A stretch of 64,000 nt of DNA from Seminavis robusta (taxonomy: Eukaryota; Bacillariophyta; Bacillariophyceae; Naviculales; Naviculaceae). Where the stretch lies: assembly GCA_903772945.1 (NCBI GenBank), contig CAICTM010000010.1, forward strand, positions 171,064-235,063, written 5' to 3'. The translations under genes were made by a program, and so were the position numbers. Shown here piece after piece: positions 43,259-53,390 of this stretch (position 1 is the first letter of the stretch; each line of letters starts with the position of its first letter). The notes beneath the pieces are model-generated. The model was not told the origin of the DNA and did no database searches. It saw nothing but the letters and a program-made list of their open reading frames with translations.

Positions 43259-44137
43259 ATGACAGAACCTCGTATGATTGTAGCGTTTGAGAAGGACAGC
43301 TTGCCTGCTCACCTGAACCGTCTGATTGCCGAGATCAGCAGCGCAGCCATCAAGGAACGTGGCGTGTTCACGATTGCTCTGAGCGGAGGATCTTTGCCGT
43401 CATTTCTGGAGGAACTGGAAGACGCGTTTACTACGAGTTACGGCGACGATGACGAAGAAGAGGAGGAGATGGAGATGAACGAGTCCAAATGGCACGTGAT
43501 TCTCGCCGATGAACGTTGCGTGCCTTCGAGTGACGCGCAATCGAACTTACGAGAACTTAAAAAGTTGCTCTTTTGCAAAACGGGATCACTTCGCGATTTG
43601 CCCAAAAACCAGATCCACGGAATCAACGAATCTCTACTCGAAGAAAGCGCCGACGCCGTCGCTCAGGATTACGAAGCAACGGTCAAGTCAGTATTGGAAA
43701 AATCAGGTGGATTTCTAGATTTGGCCGTTGTTGGATTTGGACCCGATGGACACACGTGCAGTTTGTTCCCGGATCACGAATTGCTGAAAGAAGAAACCAA
43801 GTTGGTCGCGGCCATCACCGATTCACCAAAGCCGCCTTCGTCTCGTGTCACTCTCACTTTGCCCGTGTTAAACACCATGACTAGAAACGTCATTGTCTGT
43901 GGAGCCGGATCTTCCAAGGGACCCATCCTCAGAAACTCATTCCTTAGTCTAGCCAAAAACACAGACACGCCTTACAAAGTGCCCAGAGGAGCTCTATACA
44001 AGATTCAGATGGAAGATCCGGCTCCTTATCCTTGTGCCATGGTAGCGCCCAACATTGAAGGGGTCGAAAACACCCTCACTTGGATTGTAGATGCAGAGGC
44101 AATGTCTTCAGGAGAAAGTGCTCCCTCTCCTTACTAA
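43259..44137 (+). CDS. 6-phosphogluconolactonase
   Basis: A single exon of 292 residues from ATG 43259 (AAGATGA context), the usual length for the family. It hydrolyses 6-phosphoglucono-delta-lactone to 6-phosphogluconate, the second step of the oxidative pentose phosphate pathway. Visible family motifs are IALSGGSLPSFLEEL near the N-terminus, WHVILADERCVPSSDAQSNL, LAVVGFGPDGHTCSLFPDH and a late PVLNTMTRNVIVCGAG. An acidic insertion (DDDEEEEEMEMNE) interrupts the region after the first motif. There is no presequence, so it is predicted cytosolic. The frame is open upstream of the ATG, but that part is T-rich and does not look like coding sequence. Confidence 0.93.
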   Translation: MTEPRMIVAFEKDSLPAHLNRLIAEISSAAIKERGVFTIALSGGSLPSFLEELEDAFTTSYGDDDEEEEEMEMNESKWHVILADERCVPSSDAQSNLRELKKLLFCKTGSLRDLPKNQIHGINESLLEESADAVAQDYEATVKSVLEKSGGFLDLAVVGFGPDGHTCSLFPDHELLKEETKLVAAITDSPKPPSSRVTLTLPVLNTMTRNVIVCGAGSSKGPILRNSFLSLAKNTDTPYKVPRGALYKIQMEDPAPYPCAMVAPNIEGVENTLTWIVDAEAMSSGESAPSPY

Positions 44138-44155
44138 CCTCACTTAAGAAGAGTA

Positions 44156-44232
44156 AGCACAAAACAACACACAAACAAAACAAACACAACAACACAAAAC
44201 AAAGAAAGCACAAAACAAACGCAAAGAAAAAG
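44156..44232. repeat. A/C-rich CAAA repeat tract
   Basis: A degenerate run of AAACAAC/ACAAAAC units just after the lactonase stop codon, presumably in its 3' untranslated region. The short gap to the converging LRR gene (44138-44351) holds nothing else. Confidence 0.8.
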
Positions 44233-44351
44233 CACAGAACTGTTTTTTGTGTACCAATCTACGAATTAATTGTTTCTGCCAGTTCATTCATTGGACTCGT
44301 ATCGCTTTCAATTTTTTATTTTAATATCAATAATAGTAATTATTTCCTTAG

Positions 44352-47300
44352 TTAGGAACACCCACAATCACACCCACAGAGTAAGCTTGGAGAACAGTCA
44401 AACGAAAATTCAGCAATGTCGCAGAGCTTCTCGGGGACTCGACCACCAACAGCACATCCGGTCAAATCCAAACGATCCAAATTCGCCAATTCGGACAGAT
44501 CCTTTGGCAAGCTCCCCGTCAGATTCACATTGTCTCGCAAAACAATTTCATTCAGTTGAAAGCAGGAACCAATCTCCGACGGGATGCTCCCGTACAAATT
44601 CAAGCCATACAGACCAAGCTTCTTCAAATGCTGCAGTCGGCCTATCTCACTTGGAATGCTGCCCGTCAAATTCACATTGCCTTGCAGAAATAGCTCTTGC
44701 AAATGCCACTCTCCACCATTCACAGGAAATTCCGGAATAGAACCACTCAATAAGTTATGGTCCAGGTACAAAATCTTCATCTTGCTCCACGAGACATTAT
44801 CAATACTGTTCTTGGCGCCCCAAAGTTCTTCAGGAATGCTAGACGTCAGCTCATTCTCGTACAGAGAAAGCTCCGCCAAACCATCCAGTTGACCCAATTC
44901 GCTAGGAATAGGACCAGTAAACCCGCACGCACCGCCCTCGAATGTATGCAACGACTTGGCATTGCCCAGTTCGGTTGGAAGGCTGCTGCCAATTAAGGAG
45001 TTGCCAGATACCTTCAAATACGCAAGCTCCTCGAGAAGACCGAGTTCACTTGGAAGCTGACCCGAAAGCATATTCTCGTTCAGGTGCAGTTGAATCAAAG
45101 ATGTCATGCTGCCAATTTCGGATGGCACGGAGGAAGACAGAATCTGCAATAGATACATCAGCAATGATCAGCACGAAAATGTGAAGATGACCACACACGT
45201 GCATGTTAGCAACAATGCACACGCACACACAAAATCCAAGACGAAGTTTTCATATTGCATTGCTTCGCTTACATTGCCTTCCAGGTAAAGGTACTGCAAG
45301 CTGGACATCAAACCAAACTCCGAAGGAACCTCGCCTGTCATCCAATTGCCGTACAATTCCAAGCCAAAAAGGTCTCCCAGCAGGCCCAAGGTGGTGGGAA
45401 GCGCTCCAGTGATGCCATTCAGGGATAGATCCATCACACCTACTCGAGACCATGCGCCAATCTCCGACGGAATGCTGCCATCTAACAGATTCTCTTGTGC
45501 GCGGAAATCATACATCTGGGACAAGAGCCCTAGCTCGCTCGGCAGTGATCCTCCAATGCCATTTGAATTCAGGCGGAGATGTTCTATGTTCGTGAGCAAT
45601 CCGATCTCTACAATTGATGCACGCAGCAGAAATACAAATGAATGAACGAATGAATGAATGTGTACGAGAGACAAATAATGATGACAAAGCAGGAGCATCA
45701 ATGACCGCATTTGACAATTGAGTAATCGATGGCATACGGAACGGCACGTACCGGAGGGGATGTTCCCGGAAAATGAGTTCCCTTCCAAGTAGACGTATTG
45801 CAGCTGCTTTGCCTTTCCAATTTCTGTCGGCAGCTGACCATGCAGAGAGTTGCCAGAGACGGACAGGGTTGTCAAGGCAGACAGCAGACCCACCTCGCTT
45901 GGAAGACTGCCTGACATGTTGTTGTTTTCAATGCTCAAGTGGACAAGGCGAGTCAGCATTCCAATGTGTGATGAGATTGTCCCTTCGAAACGATTGTTCT
46001 CAATGCCGTCTTCTTCTTCAAATGATCCATCATTTGTATTGTAGAGACTTAAGAATCTCAAATCTGTGAGAAGATACAGCTCGAGAGGCAACAGGCTGTT
46101 TTCCAAACCATTCTCCGGCAATGATAGATACTGGATTCGTCCTTCCTCGCCACCAAGGAGGGCCTGTAAAGTGCCATTCTTTACAATGCCATACTCCAGT
46201 GGATTGTGATTGTACCATTCGGTTTCCGGATGTTGATAGGACAACCAATGAGAATTGTTTTCCCACTTGTCTCGTGCCCCTCCCGTGGCATGGTAGAAGC
46301 AAACCAAGGCAAATCGTTGGACCACCCTCCATTCCGGGTAGGTTCTTAGAGCTGGATCTTCTAATGACCATTGCCAAGCTTGGTACTGTGGGGACATATC
46401 GGTGTTGTTTGCATAGTGAATTGCTTGTAGTGTGTAGTCTGGAAGGAGAGATTCGAGGTAGGCTTCGGATGACAAGGTAGATGGATCGGATGGACCAGTA
46501 ATATTGTTGCCTGATGATGTTTGAGGGCTACCGTTATCAACCAATACAATGACGAGAACCACCCCAATGATCGCAATCAATAGGCCTAGGAGCGTCAATT
46601 GTATTCTGGTTCGATAGATTTTGTGCTCCTCCTCCTTTTGCGAGATCCGACTATGGTAGCTGTCGGTATCAAAGTTTTCTGCTTCTGGAAGCCCCTGTTT
46701 TGATGGTGGATCTTGTTCTTGAATAGGTTGGGCCACAACCAGCCCGGTGTCCTCCGTTGCAGCTGGTGACATTGCGCCTTCTTCCATATCCTTGAGTGTT
46801 TGTGTGGTTGGCGGTACGTTTCCATCTGATTCTGATTCTGATCCTGATCCTACTAGCATTTCCGGAATCTGTCCCACCAAAGAAAAGCGCAATCGTTCGG
46901 CCCGCCTTATGGATTCTCCTGGTGCTTCCGAATAGGCACCTGGGCTACCGGTGGCAGTACATGGACGACGAACACGTGAAGCTGGTGCTGCGGCACAATT
47001 GGGACTTGTAGACGTGGTTGTACCTGTATTTGGTTCCTGTTCCTGACTGGAATTATCCCTTTGGGTGGAACCAGACGATGTTGTTTCTCCAAACCGATGC
47101 TCTTGAATGCGAGCTTCCACCAATTTCAGGAGATCCAGTTCCTCCGAGTCACTGTCGTCTTGATGGTTGGTATCTATACCGGTATCTATACCAGTATCAG
47201 ATTCTATAGGCAGCTGCTTTTCATTCCTTGGTCTAGTACTACATGTAGGTGGGCTCTGGGGTCTCGTAGCGGTATGCAAGGCTGCATGGGTATGGGTATG

Positions 47301-47669
47301 GGTATGTGTATGTCTGTGTGTCCCGGCAGTACCGCTAGTACTACTAGTACTAGTAGTTGGAGTTGATCCCGCTTCAGATTCGTGGTTTGTGTTCCTGTGT
47401 GCTTGTGCTTGTGCTTGTTCTTCCATGGCTTGTAGCTTGCGTCGTTCAGCTTGAACCTCAGCAGAATCACTACTGCGCAACCGCGCCTCCACGACCGAGA
47501 GAATGTCGAATTGGCTGCTTCCATGCCGCGAAGAATTGGCGCATGCAGCATCTCGAGCGGCTGCAGCAGCATTGGTGGTGTTTTTCTTCGTTCTTGGATT
47601 TTTCGTCGTCCTGCTTGTCGATTCATTCTCTTGCTTCTCGCCGTCTGTTGCTCTTTCCTTCCGCTCCAT
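44352..47669 (-). CDS. transmembrane leucine-rich-repeat protein
   Basis: Three exons (47669..45752, 45607..45273, 45143..44352) join in phase to 1014 residues. The ATG at 47669 has an optimal ACCATGG context. An N-terminal cytosolic region of about 355 residues contains two related acidic-basic motifs, ILSVVEARLRSSDSAE and LLKLVEARIQEHRFGE, within low-complexity sequence (Ala runs, His-Thr repeats). A membrane segment follows at residues 357-377 (QLTLLGLLIAIIGVVLVIVL). The extracellular part starts with a spacer (EWRVVQRFALVCFYHATGG) and then carries plant-type LRRs (L-x-x-L-x-L-x-x-N-x-x-x-G-x-x-P-S-E-I-G), ending in a Cys-rich cap. The first intron replaces the Gly of IPSG to give IPSEIGLL, restoring the LRR pattern. 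No kinase domain is present. A surface sensing or adhesion role is inference. Confidence 0.88.
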
Positions 47670-48547
47670 GGTCTTCGTGTCGATTGCCGTAATAGAATGG
47701 TGTCGGCTATTATTTATACCAGTATTAATATGGCTGTTGTTACTGGTTTGTTGTGACCCGTTGTGAGCTGCGAGCCATTGCCGGTCATTGCGCCTCTCTG
47801 GCTTGCGGCTGAAGAAACAGAATTCAATCATGCTTGGCTGTGGATTGGGTTCGGGATTCACTGTGACTCAACCAATGACAGGATCGACACTCACAGTGTC
47901 CACGCTGCGTCCGCCTTCATTGAAATATTTTCATCTGGCTTCCAAAGCTGCCTTCAGACCATCACCTCGCAGCTGCACGATTTGAGACAGTACACTAAAG
48001 GATATTGTCTCTTGTGTCAACGTTCTTTATGGTGTGGTGGTTGATGGCTTCCTGCTGATGAGAAGGAACCCGAGTCTCCAGTCAGAGGCGGGTCCACCAT
48101 CTTGCCTCCTGCCCTGCAGATCTTGGTCCTTGGTGGGTTCGAAGTTGGAGCGAACAGTCTCCGGGTTCGTATGTGCCTACGATCAGTATCCCGATTCGAG
48201 GTTCCCGTTAGATGGGTAGCTATAGTCGGGCTGGAGTCTGGGGGAGAACGCCTCCATTGGTATCTTTTGCAATGACAGCAGACAGCAGTAGGTTGTCTGT
48301 CAGGCAAGGCATGTGGAACACGGTCCAAGCAGGGAGAGGGCCCAACCTCTGTTCGTCTTTCCTGCAAGGCGAAGCAAGAATGTCTGAAGCAAGCAAAGAT
48401 ATGGATGTGTTTTGAACTTGTTTCAACTGTCAACTACATCGCTGTACGGAACACTAGGATGCATACGATACCAAGGTCCGTTCTCTACACAAATTTAATA
48501 AAGAGACGTCGCTTTTCCATTACTAGTACAGTCTTAAAGGGAGTTGT
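47670..48547. other. intergenic
   Basis: Nothing supportable. The frame of the LRR gene is open upstream to a GTG at 47861, including an ATG at 47831, but the optimal start context is at 47669. Confidence 0.45.
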
Positions 48548-49186
48548 TTACATGAGGCAGAGAGAGGACAAGCTCGTATTCTTGGAGGAAGAGGATCGTA
48601 TGGCTCTCGATCGCTTCAGTGACTTCTTGCTTGGTTGCTTCTTGAACTGGCTGTTAGGGGTACCGGTACACACTGTACTTGGAGGAGGTTTGAAGAGGCT
48701 TTTGATGGGGTCCGAGTGAAGTTCGTCTTGTGTACCGATACAGTTAGACCAGTCAGAAGCTTCTCTGGTCAGAGAATTGAACGAGTTGGTTTCAGGAATG
48801 GAAGGGAGAAAGAAGGTGTGGTAGGAAAACGTTGGAAATTCCAGGTCAAGGGCGATCTGGTCTTGCGCGTCTGTGTCTTTGGCTGTATCTGGTACATGTA
48901 GAGATCTCGAGTTACTGAAGGCACTAGTAGAAGTGCATGGAAGTTTCCTCATGAGATCCTCCATTCTTGAAAGACTCAGAGGAACTGCGCCTGGACTTTC
49001 ATTATTACATGCACATGTAGAACCTGCCGCGCTACTGCTATTCAGCCTTCGTCTCTTGGCATTGGGTTCCCCCGTACCGGTATGCATGGAGAGCCGTTCT
49101 AGTGCGTTTGTGGCGGGAGAACTACTGATTGGTGCTACAAGCACATGTAACGCTTGGGGTTGTGGTTTATCAGAAACAACGCCCAT
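48548..49186 (-). CDS. hypothetical protein, possibly nuclear
   Basis: A single exon of 212 residues from an ATG in an optimal ACCATGG context at 49186. There are two basic clusters (EPNAKRRRLNS and KKQPSKKSLKRSRAIRSS) of nuclear-localisation type. A middle part (SLSRMEDLMRKLP, DQIALDLEFPTFSYHTFF) may fold. No domain is recognised. Composition is Ser-rich. Confidence 0.55.
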   Translation of the reverse strand: MGVVSDKPQPQALHVLVAPISSSPATNALERLSMHTGTGEPNAKRRRLNSSSAAGSTCACNNESPGAVPLSLSRMEDLMRKLPCTSTSAFSNSRSLHVPDTAKDTDAQDQIALDLEFPTFSYHTFFLPSIPETNSFNSLTREASDWSNCIGTQDELHSDPIKSLFKPPPSTVCTGTPNSQFKKQPSKKSLKRSRAIRSSSSKNTSLSSLCLM

Positions 49187-51042
49187 GGTAAAGAAACTTT
49201 TAATGATCAAAGATGGGATGATGCTTCTCTTTTGTTCCACAGACGGCTCTTGCTTGAATAAAATGAAAGCATCAAAATATGGTTGGCAAGGCTGGGAGCG
49301 ACCACCGCAGCAGGTGTGAGTACCTAAAATTTAATTGGTGAAAGAAAACAGGAGACCGCAATACAAGAGAAAGCAGCCAGAAACAGCTGAGCAGGAATCG
49401 CAGGAAAAGAACATTGCCCTCTTCTTCCCCTTGGTTTTAAAAGCCTGCGTTCGTCTTCTGTGACTATTCTTTTCCATCATTGAACCCAAGATTCGTACGT
49501 CACAATAGCATGTGCTTCTGGAAGCATTAAAGGAAATGCTCACAAGTCCCCCAAAGGAACAAAAGCAAAGTAAAGGGCACGATGGTTTCTTATTCGTTGC
49601 GGACAAGACACTAAAAATACACGATGTATCATACTAGTACCAGAACACCAGTACCGTTATTGTAACATCATGTACGACTGTACCGTACTACGAGAGGCTC
49701 TTGCCCTTGACCTTTTTGAAGCAGCAGGCAAAGTGCATGTACAAGTGTAGACAGTAGACAGCTCTATGGATTATGGATGAGGATGACACCAACCCACCGC
49801 AAAAGCTACAATGCGAGTGATTGGCGGTTGAAGCCTCCTGGAATTCCCCACAACTAGCTACACCTCTTCTCTTGCCTCCTGCTACAATCTCAGTACCGGT
49901 ACTACGTGCATGCAACTTGATTAGTATTTGAGCTAGGCAGCCAGTACGTTATGCGGGTGTGACTTGTGAGAGTCTTCTTCTTATCCTTTCATTGCAGCTT
50001 CTTCTGACCGGAAGGGCCTATACCGGTACAGCCACAAGTGCAAAGGTAAGGGCTGGTGGAAACACAAGCAAGCAAGCAACATCCATGTAGAATAGAAGGC
50101 CAGAGCAAGCAAGAAGGACTCAACATGAAGAGCACTTCTGCATTCCAAAAGAACACATTACTGTTGCTTTCAGTTAGAGAAACGAAGCTACAGTAGAAGT
50201 CACCTTCAGCGGTAAACAGCAGGTAGACAGCCAAAAAGCAGCCAAGCCACTCAAAAGCTCAAAAGTTACTTCCTCTGGCTGCGTTGAGGATGCCATTTTT
50301 CCAGGAGAAGAAGGGGCAAGGAAGCAGCAGTCGAGACAGAGCATGGCTTACCCTCTACTAGTAGTGTCTAGCTAGCTAGCCACCGAGGCATCATAGTTTA
50401 TGTTGGTTCCGCACAGTGATTGATCATTCATCGGATCACCAACATTGTCCCTTCGGCCCACGTTAACCGTACCGGTACCCCGAGCTGAGTACAGTGAGGG
50501 ATGTCCAAATTACGGTGTGTCAGAAGGTTTCTGTTCTGTTACCGACTTGCAGAACACGGAAAAAGAAGCCACCAGCCTGTAAAGGTTCTTGTGGTCCGGT
50601 TGCCTAGCCTCCATCCTCTCTTTTACCCAAGGATGAATCTACCAACTCAACTGTCTTATCGAATCCAATGCTGTGCGATCGAAGACCTCGACTGGCGAGG
50701 CATCAATCGTGTTGTTGCCTAACCGGGAAAACTGATGCTCTCTATGTACATCAGCACCATGAGCCAAATAGAGCAACCCTTACTATCAGAAGGCTACGCA
50801 GAAGCAGATCATTTGCGATCTACTAGCCAGCTAGGAGCTTGCTTTCCAGCTGATAGCCAGTTTGATCCGAACCTGGATCGTGGCTACCCACGACCTCTCC
50901 GTGTTGAATCAATCCACAGTACGTATGGTACCAGTGCCGAGATGTAGATCTCGAGGATGTCATAAACCAAAAACGAACAGAAAACACTTGCTTATTATTA
51001 TAATAGCTAGCTTCTTACTAGCTACTAGCTATTAGTTAGACC
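49187..51042. other. intergenic between divergent genes
   Basis: No supportable gene in 1.9 kb. TACCGGTA occurs near 49893, 50019 and 50469. A CTAG-rich stretch lies directly before the serpin start. Confidence 0.5.
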
Positions 51043-52701
51043 ATGATGAAATCTGCTACCTGTTTGCTTTTGCTCGCAGCTGGCTCCTTGCAATCCAATG
51101 CTCAGACCGCGGTAGACAATGCCCCATTTGCCGATGCACTCACGGGGGAACTCTACGAAGAAGGCAGTAACGATTGTACGTCGTCCTTGGGCGTTTCCAT
51201 GGCGATGAGTCTCGTGTATCCAAGCGCCGTTAGTAATAGTGATTCGGAGCTCCAGATCAGGACCGTTTTGGGGTATCCAAGCGACTCCCAGTCTACGCTG
51301 CTATGGGAGGATGCTACCGCGAGTCTCACGTCTCGGTACCAAGGCGTCTGCTACAACGAATGGGATGGCGGTTGTCAAGGTGAAGAACCCACCGTGCAAA
51401 TTGCCAACAGTGTCTTTGTACACGACGAAATCACGCTGAATGCAACTTACGAAGGAGTCGTGGGAGACTACGTGCAGCAGCTGGATTTTCAAGACCCTGA
51501 AGCTGGATCTATAGTCAATGCTTGGGTCAATCAATCTACCAATGGACTCATTGATTCGTTAGTCGAAGAAGGATCTCTGGAACCTTGGATTGTTCTCATT
51601 ATCAACTCCATCTATCTCAAGGCGTCATGGACCAACCAGTTCAGCGAAGACCGCACCAATGAAGACGTCTTTTTTCCCACTGGTTTGAGCGCGGACGGTG
51701 AAACTGGTACCGGTAGTCTAGCTCATTTCATGCACAATGTGGAATACTTCCCGTACTCCCATGACGCTATTCCTGGATACCAAATCTTGCAGCACACATT
51801 TGCCGGTGGTGCCGAATCCTCCGGACTCTCCATGATTTTTGTACTGCCATTGCCAGGAACAACGCCCACGACAACCTTGGTCTCTTCCCAACAAATTTTG
51901 GGAGCGTTGAGTCAATTGGAAAGAACTCGAATGGCCGTTGCATTGCCAAAGTTCAAATTCGAGTCAGAGTACGAAGACACCTTGAAGGCGGCACTTCAAG
52001 ATCTTGGAATGACTTCTCCATTTGACGAACAACTCATCAATAACCTGTGTATTCCTGATGACACCTGCCACACATTTATTGACGTGATTATTCAGAAAAC
52101 AATCATTGATGTCAATGAAAAAGGAGTAGAAGCAGCCGCTGTTACAGGGATTGGTATCTCGGCAACATCATTGCCTCCACCATTTGCAACCCTTTTCATG
52201 GCAGACCGGCCCTTCCAGTTCTTTATTCATGATCAAGCTGAGAATGTCGTACTCTTTGAAGGAAGAGTGGGGCAACCAGAGATACCACAAGGCAGCGCTG
52301 CGCCTCTGCAGGCCAAACATGAGGACGCGGACTTTTGGGAAAACACATTTTTCGTCGAGGCCACGATGCCCGTGCCCGAGACCATGCCAGCCACTACGGA
52401 AGCACCCACGAATACTGATACCATGATGGAGTCTTTGAACACCACGGTCCCCGAGGATGAGGGGGGTTCCGACATTGAGATGAACAACCAAACCAATGCG
52501 GAGCAGGAAAGCACCAACAGTAGCGCCAGCATGACCGACGAAGGATCACCAGTCGAGGATACAGGTGGCACATCCACAGTATCCATCACAGACACAACAG
52601 AAGATACTGAGCTCACGTCCTCGGCCGCATGGCGTACGGATGGATTCTTGGCTGGGCTCGTAATGTTGGTGGCCTTGTACCCATTCCTGGCCATCGCGTA
52701 G
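51043..52701 (+). CDS. serpin with predicted GPI-anchor tail
   Basis: A single exon of 552 residues. A signal peptide (MMKSATCLLLLAAGSLQSNA) is followed by a serpin fold of about 380 residues. Hallmarks include IANSVFVHDE, IVLIINSIYLKASWTNQF, VALPKFKFESEY and the C-terminal ADRPFQFFIHDQAENVVLFE. The hinge at about residue 357 reads NEKGVEAAAVTG, close to the inhibitory consensus except Val at P14 where Thr/Ser is usual. The following loop (IGISATSLPPP) has no Lys or Arg, so by alignment P1 is a small residue (about Thr or Ala). A Thr/Ser/Glu-rich stalk of about 110 residues comes next. The last 21 residues are hydrophobic (TDGFLAGLVMLVALYPFLA...) after small residues (LTSSAA), the classic GPI-attachment pattern. 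Serpins trap serine or cysteine proteases by loop insertion; the target here is unknown. Confidence 0.88.
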   Translation: MMKSATCLLLLAAGSLQSNAQTAVDNAPFADALTGELYEEGSNDCTSSLGVSMAMSLVYPSAVSNSDSELQIRTVLGYPSDSQSTLLWEDATASLTSRYQGVCYNEWDGGCQGEEPTVQIANSVFVHDEITLNATYEGVVGDYVQQLDFQDPEAGSIVNAWVNQSTNGLIDSLVEEGSLEPWIVLIINSIYLKASWTNQFSEDRTNEDVFFPTGLSADGETGTGSLAHFMHNVEYFPYSHDAIPGYQILQHTFAGGAESSGLSMIFVLPLPGTTPTTTLVSSQQILGALSQLERTRMAVALPKFKFESEYEDTLKAALQDLGMTSPFDEQLINNLCIPDDTCHTFIDVIIQKTIIDVNEKGVEAAAVTGIGISATSLPPPFATLFMADRPFQFFIHDQAENVVLFEGRVGQPEIPQGSAAPLQAKHEDADFWENTFFVEATMPVPETMPATTEAPTNTDTMMESLNTTVPEDEGGSDIEMNNQTNAEQESTNSSASMTDEGSPVEDTGGTSTVSITDTTEDTELTSSAAWRTDGFLAGLVMLVALYPFLAIA

Positions 52702-53390
52702 ATCCATGATCATTGATGGCTCGGAGGAAGTTTGAATGTTGGGCAAAGCTTGAGCTAATAAATCTCTATAGCTTTTGACTTCGAATAGGGCTCGCGATTG
52801 ATTAAGCATATCATGTTATACACTAAAAACACGCTTTGGGTGCTGTCTAGTGCAATGCAACGGCCAACCAGTTGATCTAGCAGTAGGTACCCTCCATTCA
52901 ACGCAGCCCATTAGAGGGCAGAAGCTTTGTAGATATGGCTAGGTGTTGGGTGGGAACCCAGTGGGCCTTGCTGGTTTGCACACTATTAGGTTCAAACCAG
53001 GCAGGCAGATGGGCTGACCCAATATGCCGCCCTCGTCGCTGATAGATTCAGAATTAACATGGCATTGGGTGGCGGTTGCCTTGACGAATTACTGGTGCAG
53101 GCTGCTCTTCGCGGATGCGGGTCTCACAAGTGGACAACCAACCTATACATGCATCAACCTTAGCAAAGCACTGTTTGACCCGACGTGTTGAATGGGCCAG
53201 TGCTCCACTATATATACCAGTAGTAGTACAAGTCTCGCGGCGTCCAGAAACTCGTCACCTGCTCTTTTACATGTAAAGGGATCCTTTCTCTCAAAATTGA
53301 TTTAATGGTTTACCAGTATTGGTACATGTGAAGCAACAAACAGTCAACAATGTCCCATGCAGGGATCTACGATGCGGCTCATGGCCAAGC
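52702..53390. other. intergenic between convergent genes
   Basis: Nothing supportable. Both flanking genes end here. Confidence 0.5.

Noticed and set aside
47670-47861. 64-residue N-terminal extension of the LRR protein
   Set aside because: The extension begins at GTG; the ATG at 47669 has a much better start context.
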